In this document: positions 1 through 11,200 of the stretch, one piece after another
Layout of the letters: every line of letters starts with the position of its first letter
Numbering within the stretch: position 1 is the stretch's first letter
Assembly (NCBI GenBank): GCA_003255065.1
Contig: QAOA01000527.1
Coordinates: 62,001-126,000 of the forward strand
DNA length: 64,000 bases
Reading direction: 5' to 3'
Source: Cercis canadensis
Lineage: Eukaryota > Streptophyta > Magnoliopsida > Fabales > Fabaceae
Program-made: the position numbers and the translations under genes
Notes under the pieces: model-generated
Seen by the model: only the letters and a program-made list of their open reading frames with translations
The model's database searches: none
What the model was told of the DNA's origin: nothing

Positions 1-706
1 CAATAGGAAGTTTGTGTATATATGATTTTTTGCAGTTGTAATTCTTTCCTGTTTATTAGTGATAACAAGACATTATCTCGTATCCCGAGTAGCATGGGTC
101 ACGTAGCTTTATTATTTAATTAATTTTTTTTTTTAAAGTATAGAATCACGTCTTCTTCGTTGCTTAGTTCAGGCATGAACTAACAGAATAGACAGGGAAT
201 TGCAATCGTGCATTGCACATCCATTACACAAGGTCAAGTTAATGACCTTGGTAATCTGTTGTCTCATACCGCAAACTATTTTATACACTTCAACAATGAC
301 CATTTGAAAGGAGTAAATGGGGCCGCCAACGCTGTACTACCCGACAATGAAAATAAGTAAATCCAAAATCCTAGCTGCGCAAAATGAAATATTATGGTGC
401 GATGATCAACGGCGAACTAAATTTTGTTTACCGTTATCTAAGTAGGACTATATTAACAGTAACCAAAAAAGTAACGCGGTTAAGAGACATGAAGGGGATA
501 CATTCAAAATATGCCATTATCATTCAATAATCAATATTCAGAACTTGATTCCGTAGAATACAACACCTAAAAGAAACCTCAAAGTAACTAGCTGATCTTG
601 CATTTCGTACATGATTGATATGCCTCAGCTCTCTTGCATGCCATAAACGACATATGTCACCCAAAATAGTAATTGCATTTTAGGCATGAACTGAAAAGGC
701 TGAAGT
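1..706. other. Spacer and EMG1 3' flank
   Basis: No coding sequence is recognisable here. The right part, roughly 540 to 706, should hold the 3' untranslated region of the minus-strand EMG1 gene. Two short inverted repeats lie close together. At 201-217 six-base arms TGCAAT/ATTGCA flank five bases, and at 229-250 eight-base arms CAAGGTCA/TGACCTTG flank six bases. There is no evidence that either is functional. Confidence 0.5.
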
Positions 707-3700
707 TCACAATATCTTCCATTTTCGCTCAAGGGCATTGCAAATCCTTGTAATACAATAAGCAGCGCTCAAAGGATAACCAGAAACTGCAATCAAGAAA
801 CAGATGTAAGGAACCACACAATATCCCACAATGGAGCAGATCAAATGATTGACCTAAGAAAAAGTTAACCCAATCTTAATCAATTTCATTTTACAACAAA
901 TTCTATTTTAAGGAAAAGAAAGTGTTCCAAATAGTGGGCATCAACTCATAACATCAAAAGCTTTTACTGAGTTAACCTTACACCCGACTTATTACAAAGA
1001 TGTTACTAATAAGCTGGAACTCTTGGAAATGTATACAATTAGACAAAAACCCTATTTTGGTCCCTCACTTATTTAAGCACTATCAATATGATCCCTCAGT
1101 GCAATGTCTTCTCAATTTAGTCTCTCAATTAAGAGTTTTGCTTCAATTAAATCCTTCCGTCTGTTTACTGTCAAGAGACTGACGAAAAAGATGACATGGA
1201 CCATTAAAAGTGAAGTGGCGCTATTAAATGCCATGTTGGATGCCAAAGTAGACACATCACTTAAGAACCCTCTTCCCTTCCACGATAGTCGGTCAAGAGC
1301 TCTGCATCCATGGCCATTGAGGTTGAGGGCTACTGTTGCAAGCACTGACAATCATCCTCCCCAAAGGGGTCGAGACCACCATAGCCATCAACACTACCTA
1401 CACTGCCATGGTAGCAGAAAATGCAAAGAAGAAAGCATACACAATGATGAAACTATTGCCATAGTTCCTCTTCAAATCCTGCTCTTGATTCTGGTCCGGA
1501 TAAGCACTGGTTTGAAGACGATGTAGAGGAGGGAGAGATTGGCGAAGAGGAGGTCAATAAGATTGGGAAAAAGCACACGAGGTATGATGCTGACTTGGGT
1601 GAAATTCAGGTGACAAGAGAATGAGATGTTCGATCTGATAAAAGCAAAAGGCTATGTCTAGAAGAGAAGATCATTCTCTTTTCCAATAGAAACCAAAAGG
1701 CCAAAAGCAAAACCTCGGATAAAAATCTCCCCTTTCTCTCTCTAAAGCTTACTGTTTGCTCTCTCTGAAAAGCACACGCAAAATATTGTTCAACTCTTAA
1801 ATTTTCATTCAAGTTTCAGTATCTCATTATTTGTGGCTTTTCGTGTATGATATTGTTCCCCCTTCCCCTTGTCACCATTGATGGTTGTTCAACTGCTGTA
1901 CATAATTACTCCTCAATGGTTTTTGCAACTGGGTTTCTCGAAGCTTGGTTCTGTTGGATTGGAATTTATCAAAACTCCACTAAGGTGAGATTGTGTCAGT
2001 TTTTTCTTTGTTGGGTTATTGCTTTAAATTTGAACCATTTGAGTTTGTAATCAGAATGTTAGGGACTTTGTTGCAGAAAGAATCATGGAAGACGATTCTG
2101 ACTCTAGCATATCAGAGAGCCTTGGGGGCTGAACCAAGGCAAAACAATAGTCATTTTGGGCTGCACTTAAGTGACTTGACTTGTCCACTTAGGCGTCTAA
2201 CGTGGTATTTAACAGCGCCATGTCACTTTTAACGGTCAATGTCATTTTTTCCATCAGTCTCTTGACGGTAAACGGATGGAAGGATTTATTTGAAGCGAAA
2301 CTCTTAATTGAGGGACTAAATTGAGAAGACATTGCACTGAGGGACCATATTGATAGTGCCTAAATAAGTGACGGACTAAAATGAGGTTTTAGTCTATAGA
2401 ATTATAAAATATCCTAAATTATACATTTGGCCCCTGAAGTTGCATGTTTTTTCAATTTTGTCCCTGTATTTTGTTTTTGTTCAATTGGGTCCTTAAAAAA
2501 TTAAAATTTTAATTGGATCCAATTTTGGATGCACGGTCAGAAAGCTAATGGACTGTGCTGATGTGGCATACACATGGCACAACTCTTAGTATATCATGTC
2601 AACACCTGCTAGTTTTCTAACAGTTCATCTAAAATTGGACCCAATAGAACAAAAAACAAAGTTCAGCAACGAAATTGAAAAAATATGTAAACTTTAGAGA
2701 CCTACAAAGTACAGATTACAAATAACTGTGAGGTAAGAAAGCCGAGAAGGATAAACATACTTGCTATATAATCTTCTGTATAATCGGTCTCGACCTTCCC
2801 ATGGGCCATTGCACCTACCTGAAATCAGATTATATAAAAAATTAAAACATCTAATAAGATAAAATGCATAGAAAACCATAACTTGAACTTCTGAGGTTAC
2901 CACAAAGACAAGGTCCATGTTGCTGGGAGCAGTTGTCACATAGTCCTCCATATTTACCAGCTTTTGTGAACTATATGAGAGGCCTAACAAGCAAAAGAAA
3001 CACTTAGGTTTCTGATTCCAACTTAGATGTTCTTTTGGCTACTGCCTCTGAAAGACTGAAACTAGTCCTCGAAAGAGTTGTATATACTTGTATGAAATTA
3101 AGTGACCGTGAGATCATAGTTAAACTCATCAGAGAAACTCACCAATTTTTCGTGAGCTGATAGGTAAATACTGGGTCACAGGATTTTTGATCACACGGAG
3201 AAGCTTCTCACGCTTACCAACAGCAGTTATGCTCAATTTTTGAAGAAGTTGCACTGCAAGGTAGTTAAGTTTAAGAGCAGCAAATGAGAGATTAACTCCT
3301 TGCATAAAAAGCAAAGTGCACATCCCATAGCAGTGCTCAGGGAATAATTAGCCAAACTTACACATGACACCAGAGAACCGCTTGAATGTCCTTGGAATTC
3401 GAACATGGGGTTTAACCTCAAACAGGATGCCTTTTTCAGTTCTTACGTAAACAGCTTGCAACCTCCCTGCTTTATTTAGTGGGCTATCTAAAATCATCAG
3501 AAGTGCCTGTAAACATCATTTGCTTGGATTATGTATTCCATAAGTAAAATGAGATTTAAAGGGAAAAAAAAAACAAACGCAAAGGAGACTGCAATTGCAG
3601 CATACTAGGAAGAAAACTCAGGGAAAAAGAACAAAAAAATAAGTAGAAATACTATCGACGAAAATAACTACAGAGGAAATTAAGAATGGTGAGAACCAGA

Positions 3701-4369
3701 ATATCCCATATGGAGTTAAAAAAAGAAAATTAAAACTCTTCAATAGAAATTTCCACCAACCTGATGAACAATGTCAGGTCTGTAATCAGCAGGATTCTTG
3801 TTATTTTTGCGCAAGAAATTGGAGTGCTCGTCGGAGTTCAAAATTTGATAACTCTGCAGATATAAGGCCAATCAGAAGAACAGAAAAGAGGCGCACATAA
3901 TATAATTAAATGCAACTCTCTCTAAAATAAACCACAAAGTTAATGTTCAGTAGCTATTTACCCAAATCAAAGAGCATATAGCACTATAGCAACGCTTCAA
4001 TCCAATTCAAGACCAAAGTTTCACACTTTTTGATATAAATATATGAATGGAATGAAGAAGCAACAAAATTAAACAAGGAATTCGTACCTTCCCAACTTTG
4101 GCGACTTCCAAAGAAGCCCTTTCAAGAACAAATATAACCTTGGAATTGTCGCTCTTCTGGTTGCTTGGAGCAATAGGAATACCCTCAAGTTCATCCACTG
4201 CAGCTTCTTCAACTGGTTCCGCTTCTTTATCAGAGTTTGAATTCTCTAACGTAGCTCTTTTTGCTCCCTCTCCCTCGATTGGTTGCGCTTCTTCTTCTTC
4301 TTCATCACGATCATACTTCTCTTCCCCCTTCTTCCGCTTCCGACCCTTCACACCGTAGGGCCGCGTCAT
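707..4369 (-). CDS. EMG1: EMG1/NEP1 rRNA pseudouridine-N1 methyltransferase
   Basis: Nucleolar SPOUT-class (alpha/beta-knot) methyltransferase. It N1-methylates a pseudouridine of 18S rRNA and is required for 40S subunit assembly. Seven exons join in frame (minus strand, listed 5' to 3'): 4088-4369, 3761-3853, 3362-3506, 3143-3253, 2901-2983, 2761-2818, 707-786. They give 283 residues, a normal length for plants. Residues 1-60 are a charged, low-complexity lysine/glutamate tail. The fold begins near [12 protein letters not shown] (about 77-88). Family motifs follow in order: [32 protein letters not shown], and at the C terminus SGYPLSAAY, part of the cofactor-binding knot. The last intron (787-2760) is unusually long because two DNA elements sit in it. 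The start is the first ATG, opening [14 protein letters not shown], a likely nucleolar signal. It is divergent from NOL10, another processome gene. Confidence 0.95.
1041..2394. mobile_element. Non-autonomous Mutator-like element (MULE) in the EMG1 intron
   Basis: The two ends are long terminal inverted repeats of about 225 bp (1041-1264 and about 2163-2394). They are readily alignable at roughly 85-90% by eye and begin AGAC(A/T)AAAACC. The flanks form a 9-bp target duplication matching at 8 of 9 bases: TATACAATT at 1032-1040 and TATAGAATT at 2395-2403. Long inverted repeats with a 9-bp duplication are the Mutator signature. No transposase is present, so the element would depend on one supplied elsewhere. 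The interior of about 900 bp is unlike the ends and may hold captured host DNA (see 1462-1609). It lies wholly in the last intron of EMG1, so it does not interrupt coding sequence, and its divergence suggests an insertion that is not recent. Confidence 0.85.
1462..1609 (+). other. Exon-like fragment inside the MULE
   Basis: This open stretch is bounded on the left by CCATAG, a possible acceptor, and on the right by CAG followed by GTGACA, a possible donor. In one frame it reads as an acidic segment containing [20 protein letters not shown] and then [13 protein letters not shown]. The composition looks like a real exon rather than random AT-rich DNA. I do not recognise the parent gene. The inference is a captured host-gene fragment, as in Pack-MULEs. 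It might equally be a chance open frame. Confidence 0.35.
2429..2702. mobile_element. Foldback MITE-like element
   Basis: The left arm, from GGCCCCTGAAGT through a T-rich stretch to TTCAATTGGGTCC near 2491, is matched in inverted orientation by the right arm. The right arm begins at GGACCCAATAGAAC near 2637 and ends at GAGACC near 2702. The interior arms also pair partly (GGATCCAATTTTGGATG against CATCTAAAATTGG). A short non-coding element with long imperfect inverted arms is typical of a MITE. I could not identify a convincing target duplication, so the superfamily is open. It sits about 35 bp from the MULE in the same EMG1 intron, and its right end is about 60 bp from the preceding exon. 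Confidence 0.65.
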
Positions 4370-5200
4370 TTCTGAGCCTCAAGTAAACGAGTCTGGGCGC
4401 TAGAGGGGAGAAGCAGTAGGTTGGTTGGGGTTGGGAGAGGAAAACATACAAGGCTGGAAAACGGCGAGTTTTGACTCTCTTTGAGTTGGCAAATTCGGAC
4501 AGCTAGGGTTCTTCTGGGTCGGGCGGGCCGAACCCAAACATATATCGATTCAAGGGCCCAGTTTCATCTTTGTGTGTGTTATTTTGGAATCACTACCAGA
4601 CAATTTTCTCCAAAAAAAAACCTAAAAAAAGAATTTGAAAGAATCGCCATATCGATAGAAAAATAAAGTATTTTAATTAAAAGTGATTTTCTGATATTTT
4701 CAATAAAATTATCTTATCAAAATTTTAGATTATACAATGCTAATGCAAGATAGATGAATAGATGATATAAAATATTCCGAAAAATTATTACAATAAAAAA
4801 CGATTATTATTTATTTTTTCTGAGAATTTTTCTAAAACTTATTTATTTTTATTAAAATATGCCCGCACCAAAAAAAAAAAAAAAACTATGAATAATATGG
4901 CATTGTTAAACCCTTTCCAGTCATTACTCATTAGTTTAGGTTTTCCTTTTAACTGCCAATGGATCAAAATTAATTTTTTTTAAAAAAATTATTAGCCATT
5001 GTGGTTTTTTACTCAGTTGTAGGAGCAAACCTTATAGTTTTGCCGCCGACCCGAGGGGCCGTAAACAGTGATCATCAAAGATCAAAGTTGAGACGGTGTT
5101 CGTGGGTGTTTATACTCTTGCTCAATTCTAAAACACCACTCCCTCTACCTCTCCTTTTCCGCCAACAATTCCTTACTTTTCTTCAACCTAGCAAGCAACA
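4370..5200. promoter_or_regulatory. Shared bidirectional promoter of EMG1 and NOL10
   Basis: This is the whole 831-bp interval between the start codons of two head-to-head genes, so both promoters and both 5' leaders must lie in it. Visible motifs are a telo-box core on the minus strand (TAGGGTT at 4504-4510, reading AACCCTA) and a site II element on the minus strand (GGGCCCA at 4554-4560, reading TGGGCCC). A GC-rich patch surrounds them. An AAACCCTT stretch near 4908 lies toward NOL10. Telo-box plus site II is the known plant combination for ribosome-biogenesis and ribosomal-protein genes. The middle, 4620-4880, is AT-rich without clear signals. Confidence 0.7.
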
Positions 5201-8200
5201 ATGGCGACCCTAGACGGCGGCATCAAGTCAACCTCCATAAACGGGGTGAAGATGTATACCATAGCATCCCAGCACCCCTCTGTCGCCTCATGGGTTCCTT
5301 CTAAGAAACAGAAATCACATCGCAAGATAAAAAGTACCTTACCATTTTTCTTCATTGTTCCCCCCTTATTCATTCCTTTTTTTTTTTCCTACTTTTGTTT
5401 ATTTTCCAAGCTATATTCTAGTTGTGTGTGTTTTTCTTTCTTGCCTTGTTAATATCAAGCTGTGGCTTCTGTGGAATTAATAATTAGTTTAATAATTTCT
5501 TTAAACCATGGTCTAAACCTCTTGCCAGTTGGTCATACGAAGGAGAATTTTGGACGCTTTTGCTTTTTAAGAGCGAGCAGTGTGATTGTTATTTAAAGTT
5601 CAATGTTATGTTTGATGCAAAACTGACTGGTCCAGCCAGGCTGAGCTGCATGCTGAAAATTGATGTGATAGAGAAGAGAACATAAAAAATGTTTCTTTTG
5701 GCTTCCTTTATATTTAAAATTGAAGGGGTAAGGATGGTTTTAACACCCACTCCACAGAATATTTAGAAATCTTAATGAAAGATTAGTGGACAATGAACAC
5801 CGGAAAGATATATCTCCAATGCTATTTGTCATCTCCAATGCCTTACTTATATTTACATTGCATCAGTGCCATTTTTGTTCCTCTTTTAAGATAGTGTTGT
5901 GTAGTGCGTCAAATTTTGAAGAAGATATGAGCATTACATGAAAATCATTGTGGAAAATATTCCGTGGTGGATTTATCTTTTTATATAAATATTTGAGATT
6001 TCAGATAATGGATGGTTATCAACCTTATTCAAAATCACCATATTGTCATCTTTCAATTCTTCATTGCTTTCTCCTCTTATTCAGCTTTTTTTTTTTTTGT
6101 TAGATTACACGCAAAATGTTCAACTGCTGCAAGATTTGGGGTTTGAAACTGCAACAACCAAGATCAAGGCAACTCCCAATGGGGAGTATCTCATAGCATC
6201 AGGTACTTCAGTTTTGTGTGTGTGTAAGTGTGAAGTAATAGTAATGATAATAATGCAGCAAGAAAATTTAGCAAAAGGTGACTATTTTTGAGATAAGAGA
6301 TGATATGGGTTAGACAAGCTTTTTAGATTGATGTTTCTGAAGAGTGATTGTGGCAGGTTTACACTTGTATCCATCTTCTGTCGTGTATCTTAAGTTTTGG
6401 TTGTTAATCTTTCAGAACTGCAGTAGGAAGTACTAACATTTATGAATAGAACCTGCACGTTTGGTTGCATGTTTAAAAGAGTTACAAACGAGTCACAAAA
6501 TGTAGAGTCTGACATGAGCATCCATAAAAGGAAGGATAATTAGAAGGAGAACTAAAAAACCCAAATCATGGTTATCAGAATTTTGACTGATTTGCAGTGG
6601 TCTAGTTGAGAAGTCACTTGAGTCTTGACTACTACACCTAGGAAAATTTGACAACAAGAATTTGTAAGCATGTGAAATTTGCCGAGATCTTGTATTGGAG
6701 AAGATAGCAGACCTGTTGGTAGTCCTGGTGTTTAAGTTTCCACACTATGAAATGCACTTGTTTTGGTTTTGATGAAAGGAAAGAAAATGAGGAAAGGAAA
6801 AATAAAATATTAATTCACAGTCTGGGTATACATGCTGATTCAATGTTGAATTCTAGGTATATATCCACCACAAGTAAAAGTATACGAGGTCAGGGAGCTG
6901 GGATTGAAGTTTGAAAGGCACTTGGAGTCAGAGATTATTGATTTTCAGGTACTGAGACTGCCTTAATTTATAAAGTTATTTACTGAGGCTTAAATGTCCA
7001 TTAATGTATATTAAATTGTTTGTATGTCTTACATGCATGTGAAGTAAAATTTGGAGTAATAGTAATTCAATTTTGTAGATACCGCTGGTTCATTACTTCA
7101 AGTTATTATCTATTATGTATGTTCACATGAAAGAGAGCTATGAACGTCGAGAGACTTGATTTTTTTGAATTGCCAATAGTCTACTTAGAGCATAAGACAA
7201 ACAACTCATTCCCCTCTCTTATCATCTTCATTCAACCCCTTAACAGGCAAGACAATTGAGTAACAAAGGGTGGTATTAAGGCTTTGAGTCATTCTTTTCC
7301 TGTAACATTTTTTTAAAATTTTTGGGGAAGGAGAGGAATGATTGAAGATTTTGATAAAAACCTTGTTGATTTATAATAACTGTCTCTTGTAGAATGTCAA
7401 ATGAAAAAAAAAAAAAATGGTTGCTGTAATAGAATCCTTCTAATGATTTTGTTTGAACATATTCTTGAACCACTTTTTTTTGCCTGAAACTTGCCAACAA
7501 AATGATATATGTAGAGGATGTAAAATTCTAGGAAGAAGTTTATGATTATTTTCTCAATCACGCCAAACTTAGCCATAAACAAATCCTTCTTGGGAGGAGG
7601 AGGGGGGAATATAAGCAGGAACTACAAATTGATGAGGAAATCTTTTGACCCTTCTGCCACTTTGGAGACAGTTTAGTTGTCCATATAAAATTGTAATTTT
7701 GCAAGTATAAGGAGAACTCTTTCATATAATGTTTTTATGTGTTTCGGTAATTCCTATTAGAGTCTATTACCTTAATGTATGCCAGGCTTTACTGCCTTAA
7801 GGATTCTTGTATGTAGTTGTTTCTATGACTATAAATCCCCAAGTTTATACATTTGTAGTTTGAATGGTTTGGTTTTCATGCCATCTCATGTTTGAATGTA
7901 TCAATAGACAAATTTAGATATAGTTCTCGTATGTCAATTACAATTTTATTCCAATAATTTTTTTTTTTGCTTCTCTTCATTTATTATTAGTTTTTAATTT
8001 TCTTTGCATTTGTGACCAAATAATTGAAAGATTAATTTGTTGAGTTTCTCTGCATATTTTATTAATCCTTTTATTGATAGTAACTAAATGTCTTGTTGCC
8101 CATGTAGGTTTTAACTGATGACTATTCAAAACTAGCATTTTTATGTGCTGATCGTTCTGTTTGTCTGCATGCAAAATATGGAAAACACTACAGTTTGCGA

Positions 8201-11200
8201 ATACCAAGGTTTCCTCTTTATCCTTTATATATATTGCTCCGGAAGTATAAGATCTGATTTTATGCTAGAAAAGTTTGTTTGTTAAGTTTGTATTTTTTTG
8301 GCTTTTACTATTTTCTTGATGTGCTGGTATGACATATTATAAATTTTGTTTGTCTCTGAATAATATTAATTCTCCAGAGGATTCCATGAATCAGTACAAA
8401 CATTAGTTGTGTAGAAGCCAGAGCCCTAAATTACCATTATTCCCTTACGCATGACTTCACTTCAAATTTGTCTTTAATGTCCTGGAATGGGGGAAAACTC
8501 TAGAAATTGATCCATTACTTGTGAGTTGTGAATATTGGACCTCTGTATTGGACCCAATTATAGAACAATAGAAACTTACTGATTGAAGAAAGAGGTTCCC
8601 CTCATCCTTTTATGGACAAAACACACTAGACTATTAAACATTGAAAGCATCTTAGAAGTTCAGGACTATTTTTAAGAGTATACTTGTTCTTCTGTAGTTA
8701 CTTTGATAACTTAGGTATGATCAGCGGAGTAGAGAGAGATAAAATATGTTGTGAATGTTTCCACCATCATATTATGAGTTTGATTCTTGGTGTACTTCAG
8801 GATTTGGTTATGGGTTGGTAACTCTGCAACCAGTTATACTAGTAGCTATGTCACTGTACTTTAAAGTTTCTTTAAAGATTTTGTTGTAGCTCAGATATTT
8901 GAAAGAAACTTTCCTGGTGAGTCCTCTGTGTATTTTTTCATATACATCTAGTTGTGATAGAGATCAGTTGTTAGACCCGGGTAACAATAGGCCCAAAGTT
9001 TGGAGGGTCTACTCTAGGAGAAATAAGAATAGATCAAAGGGAGAGATGGCTTGATGAGCTGGCAGGTTGTTAGGTTGTTACGTGATTGTAGATTTCAGTT
9101 ACACAAATGGGTCCATCATGCATGGGAAGTTAGTTATATAGGAGGGGGTGTGAGCGACTAGGGGGTATGCATGACTTATCTTAGTTTCAGCTAATAGCTT
9201 GGGCAGGAGAATTCCTGAGGAGCTTATGCTCTGTGGGTAGTAGTATTCATTACTCTACTGTCTTTCTGTTTGCATTTCTATCTTAATATTTAGTATATTT
9301 CCTTTCGTACTTCTGGGTATCTATCAAGTTGCTTCATGGGAAAAGCTTCAGTAGAATCTCTGGATGAATATGCATGTTACTTTACTCAGCCTTGATGGCA
9401 TTTTGAATTTTTTTATTATCAACTATCACGTGTATGATGACGTGCCTTGATGTTTGTATTTTAACAGGATGGGAAGGGATATTGCATATGATTGCTGGTC
9501 TTGTGACTTGCTTTGTGCTGCCTCTTCTCCAGATCTATACAGAATTAACTTAGAACAGGTGTTTATCTTGTAGCCTTTGCTATGAGAGTATTATTGGTAG
9601 TACAATTGTGTATTTGTGTGGGTGTATGCATATATAAGCTCTAATAGAGAAAACCATCGTAGCTCATCTTTGAAATCTCACTCCAAGGTTTGAGTTAACT
9701 TTTATTGATTTTAATTCATCTTCAGGAGTGGTTCTTTACAAGCCTTTAGCTTTATTTAGTTGGGTCCTGTTATCCCAAATCTGTTATAAAGGTCCTCTGT
9801 TCTCCTGGCTTCCACATTTTCTCTTTTTCTCACTCTTAATTTTTTTTTTTTAAAAAAATGAAAACACACAGATTTTAGTGTGGAGTTACATGCTTTATTT
9901 TCTGCATTTGTCATTAATATCTTGTACTTGTTTTCAGGGCCAATTTCTCTCCTCCCTTAACACACAATCTCCAGCTTTGAATGTAGTTTCTCGAAGGTAG
10001 CTAGTGGAACTATTACTGTTTTACCCTGCTTTCTTTGATTTGGTGATAAGGGCTTTGTATATTTTGTTAATGTATTTTATATTAAGTCTTTGTAACTTAA
10101 ATCTCTTTTGAATTGTAGCAAGATTCATGGTCTAGTTGCCTGTGGAGGTGAGGATGGTGCTGTGGAATGCTTTGACATGCGAGTGAGATCTTCAGTTGGT
10201 AGAATTGATGCCGTTGGACCTAGTGGTGATGTTGATCAGGTAGCAGTTATTCAATTTCATGGATGCCTATATTATTCCAATGTTGTAAAGATATGATGAG
10301 AAGGTTTCTTACGTTGAATGTGCTTGTGAATATTATTTCTCAAGTCAAATGCCATGGACAAAGATCTCATTTTTTTTACCTGCTGCCCATTTATTACATT
10401 TACAAATTTCAAATGGATTGGAAACATGGATTCCTTTGCTTCCTTCTTCCATGCCATAACATGTGTTGTATATTTCCATGTAGATTTTTTATGTATGGTT
10501 GACATATTTGTTGCTAACTCTTCGTAAAAATATTTGTAGGAGGTCACTGCATTAGAGTTTGATGGTGATGGGGGTTTCTTAATGGCTGTTGGAAGTAGTG
10601 CAGGAAAGGTATGATGCTATTTTAGGTATCTGTGAAATCATAACGGAAATTAATTTCCAGTTCTTGATATTTAACCAAACAGAACTTTTTCGTTAGTCTT
10701 AGATTAGGGGGTTTTGTAGTTAGTCTGTGATCCTTTTTATTTTTGAACATGGATATTTAGGTTTATTATTGCATATACAGGTTCTAATCTATGACCTCCG
10801 TTCATCTCATCCCTTACGGGTAAAGGATCACATGTAAGTTGACATCCTTATGCTAGAGATTTGTGTTTATTTTAACAGTATTTTATGTTAATAATGGTTG
10901 TAAAAACTTGTCTTACAGGTATGGCAGCCCCATATTGGATATCAAGTGGCATCGTACTCTTAATTATGAACAACCAAAATTGATTACCAGTGATAATCAT
11001 GTTGTTAGAATATGGGACCCTGAAACGGTAAAGGAGTATATTTGGTCCTTACTCTTATATTTTCTGATTAATGAATCTATGATATCTCTGAAATGATTTA
11101 AATGGCATGATTATGATTGTCTTCATTCATCAAATTAGAGTCATTATTTAGTGTCTTTTTATCAGTTAAGTTATGGAGCAACATTTAGCTATCAAAAACA

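Noticed and set aside
1104-1526. 140-codon plus-strand frame
   Set aside because: It runs through the MULE inverted repeat into the interior without any family motif. The matching antisense frame at 1112-1351 is equally meaningless.
4098-4358. 86-codon plus-strand serine-rich frame
   Set aside because: It is the antisense of the acidic first exon of EMG1; serine and phenylalanine runs mirror the GAA/GAG codons.
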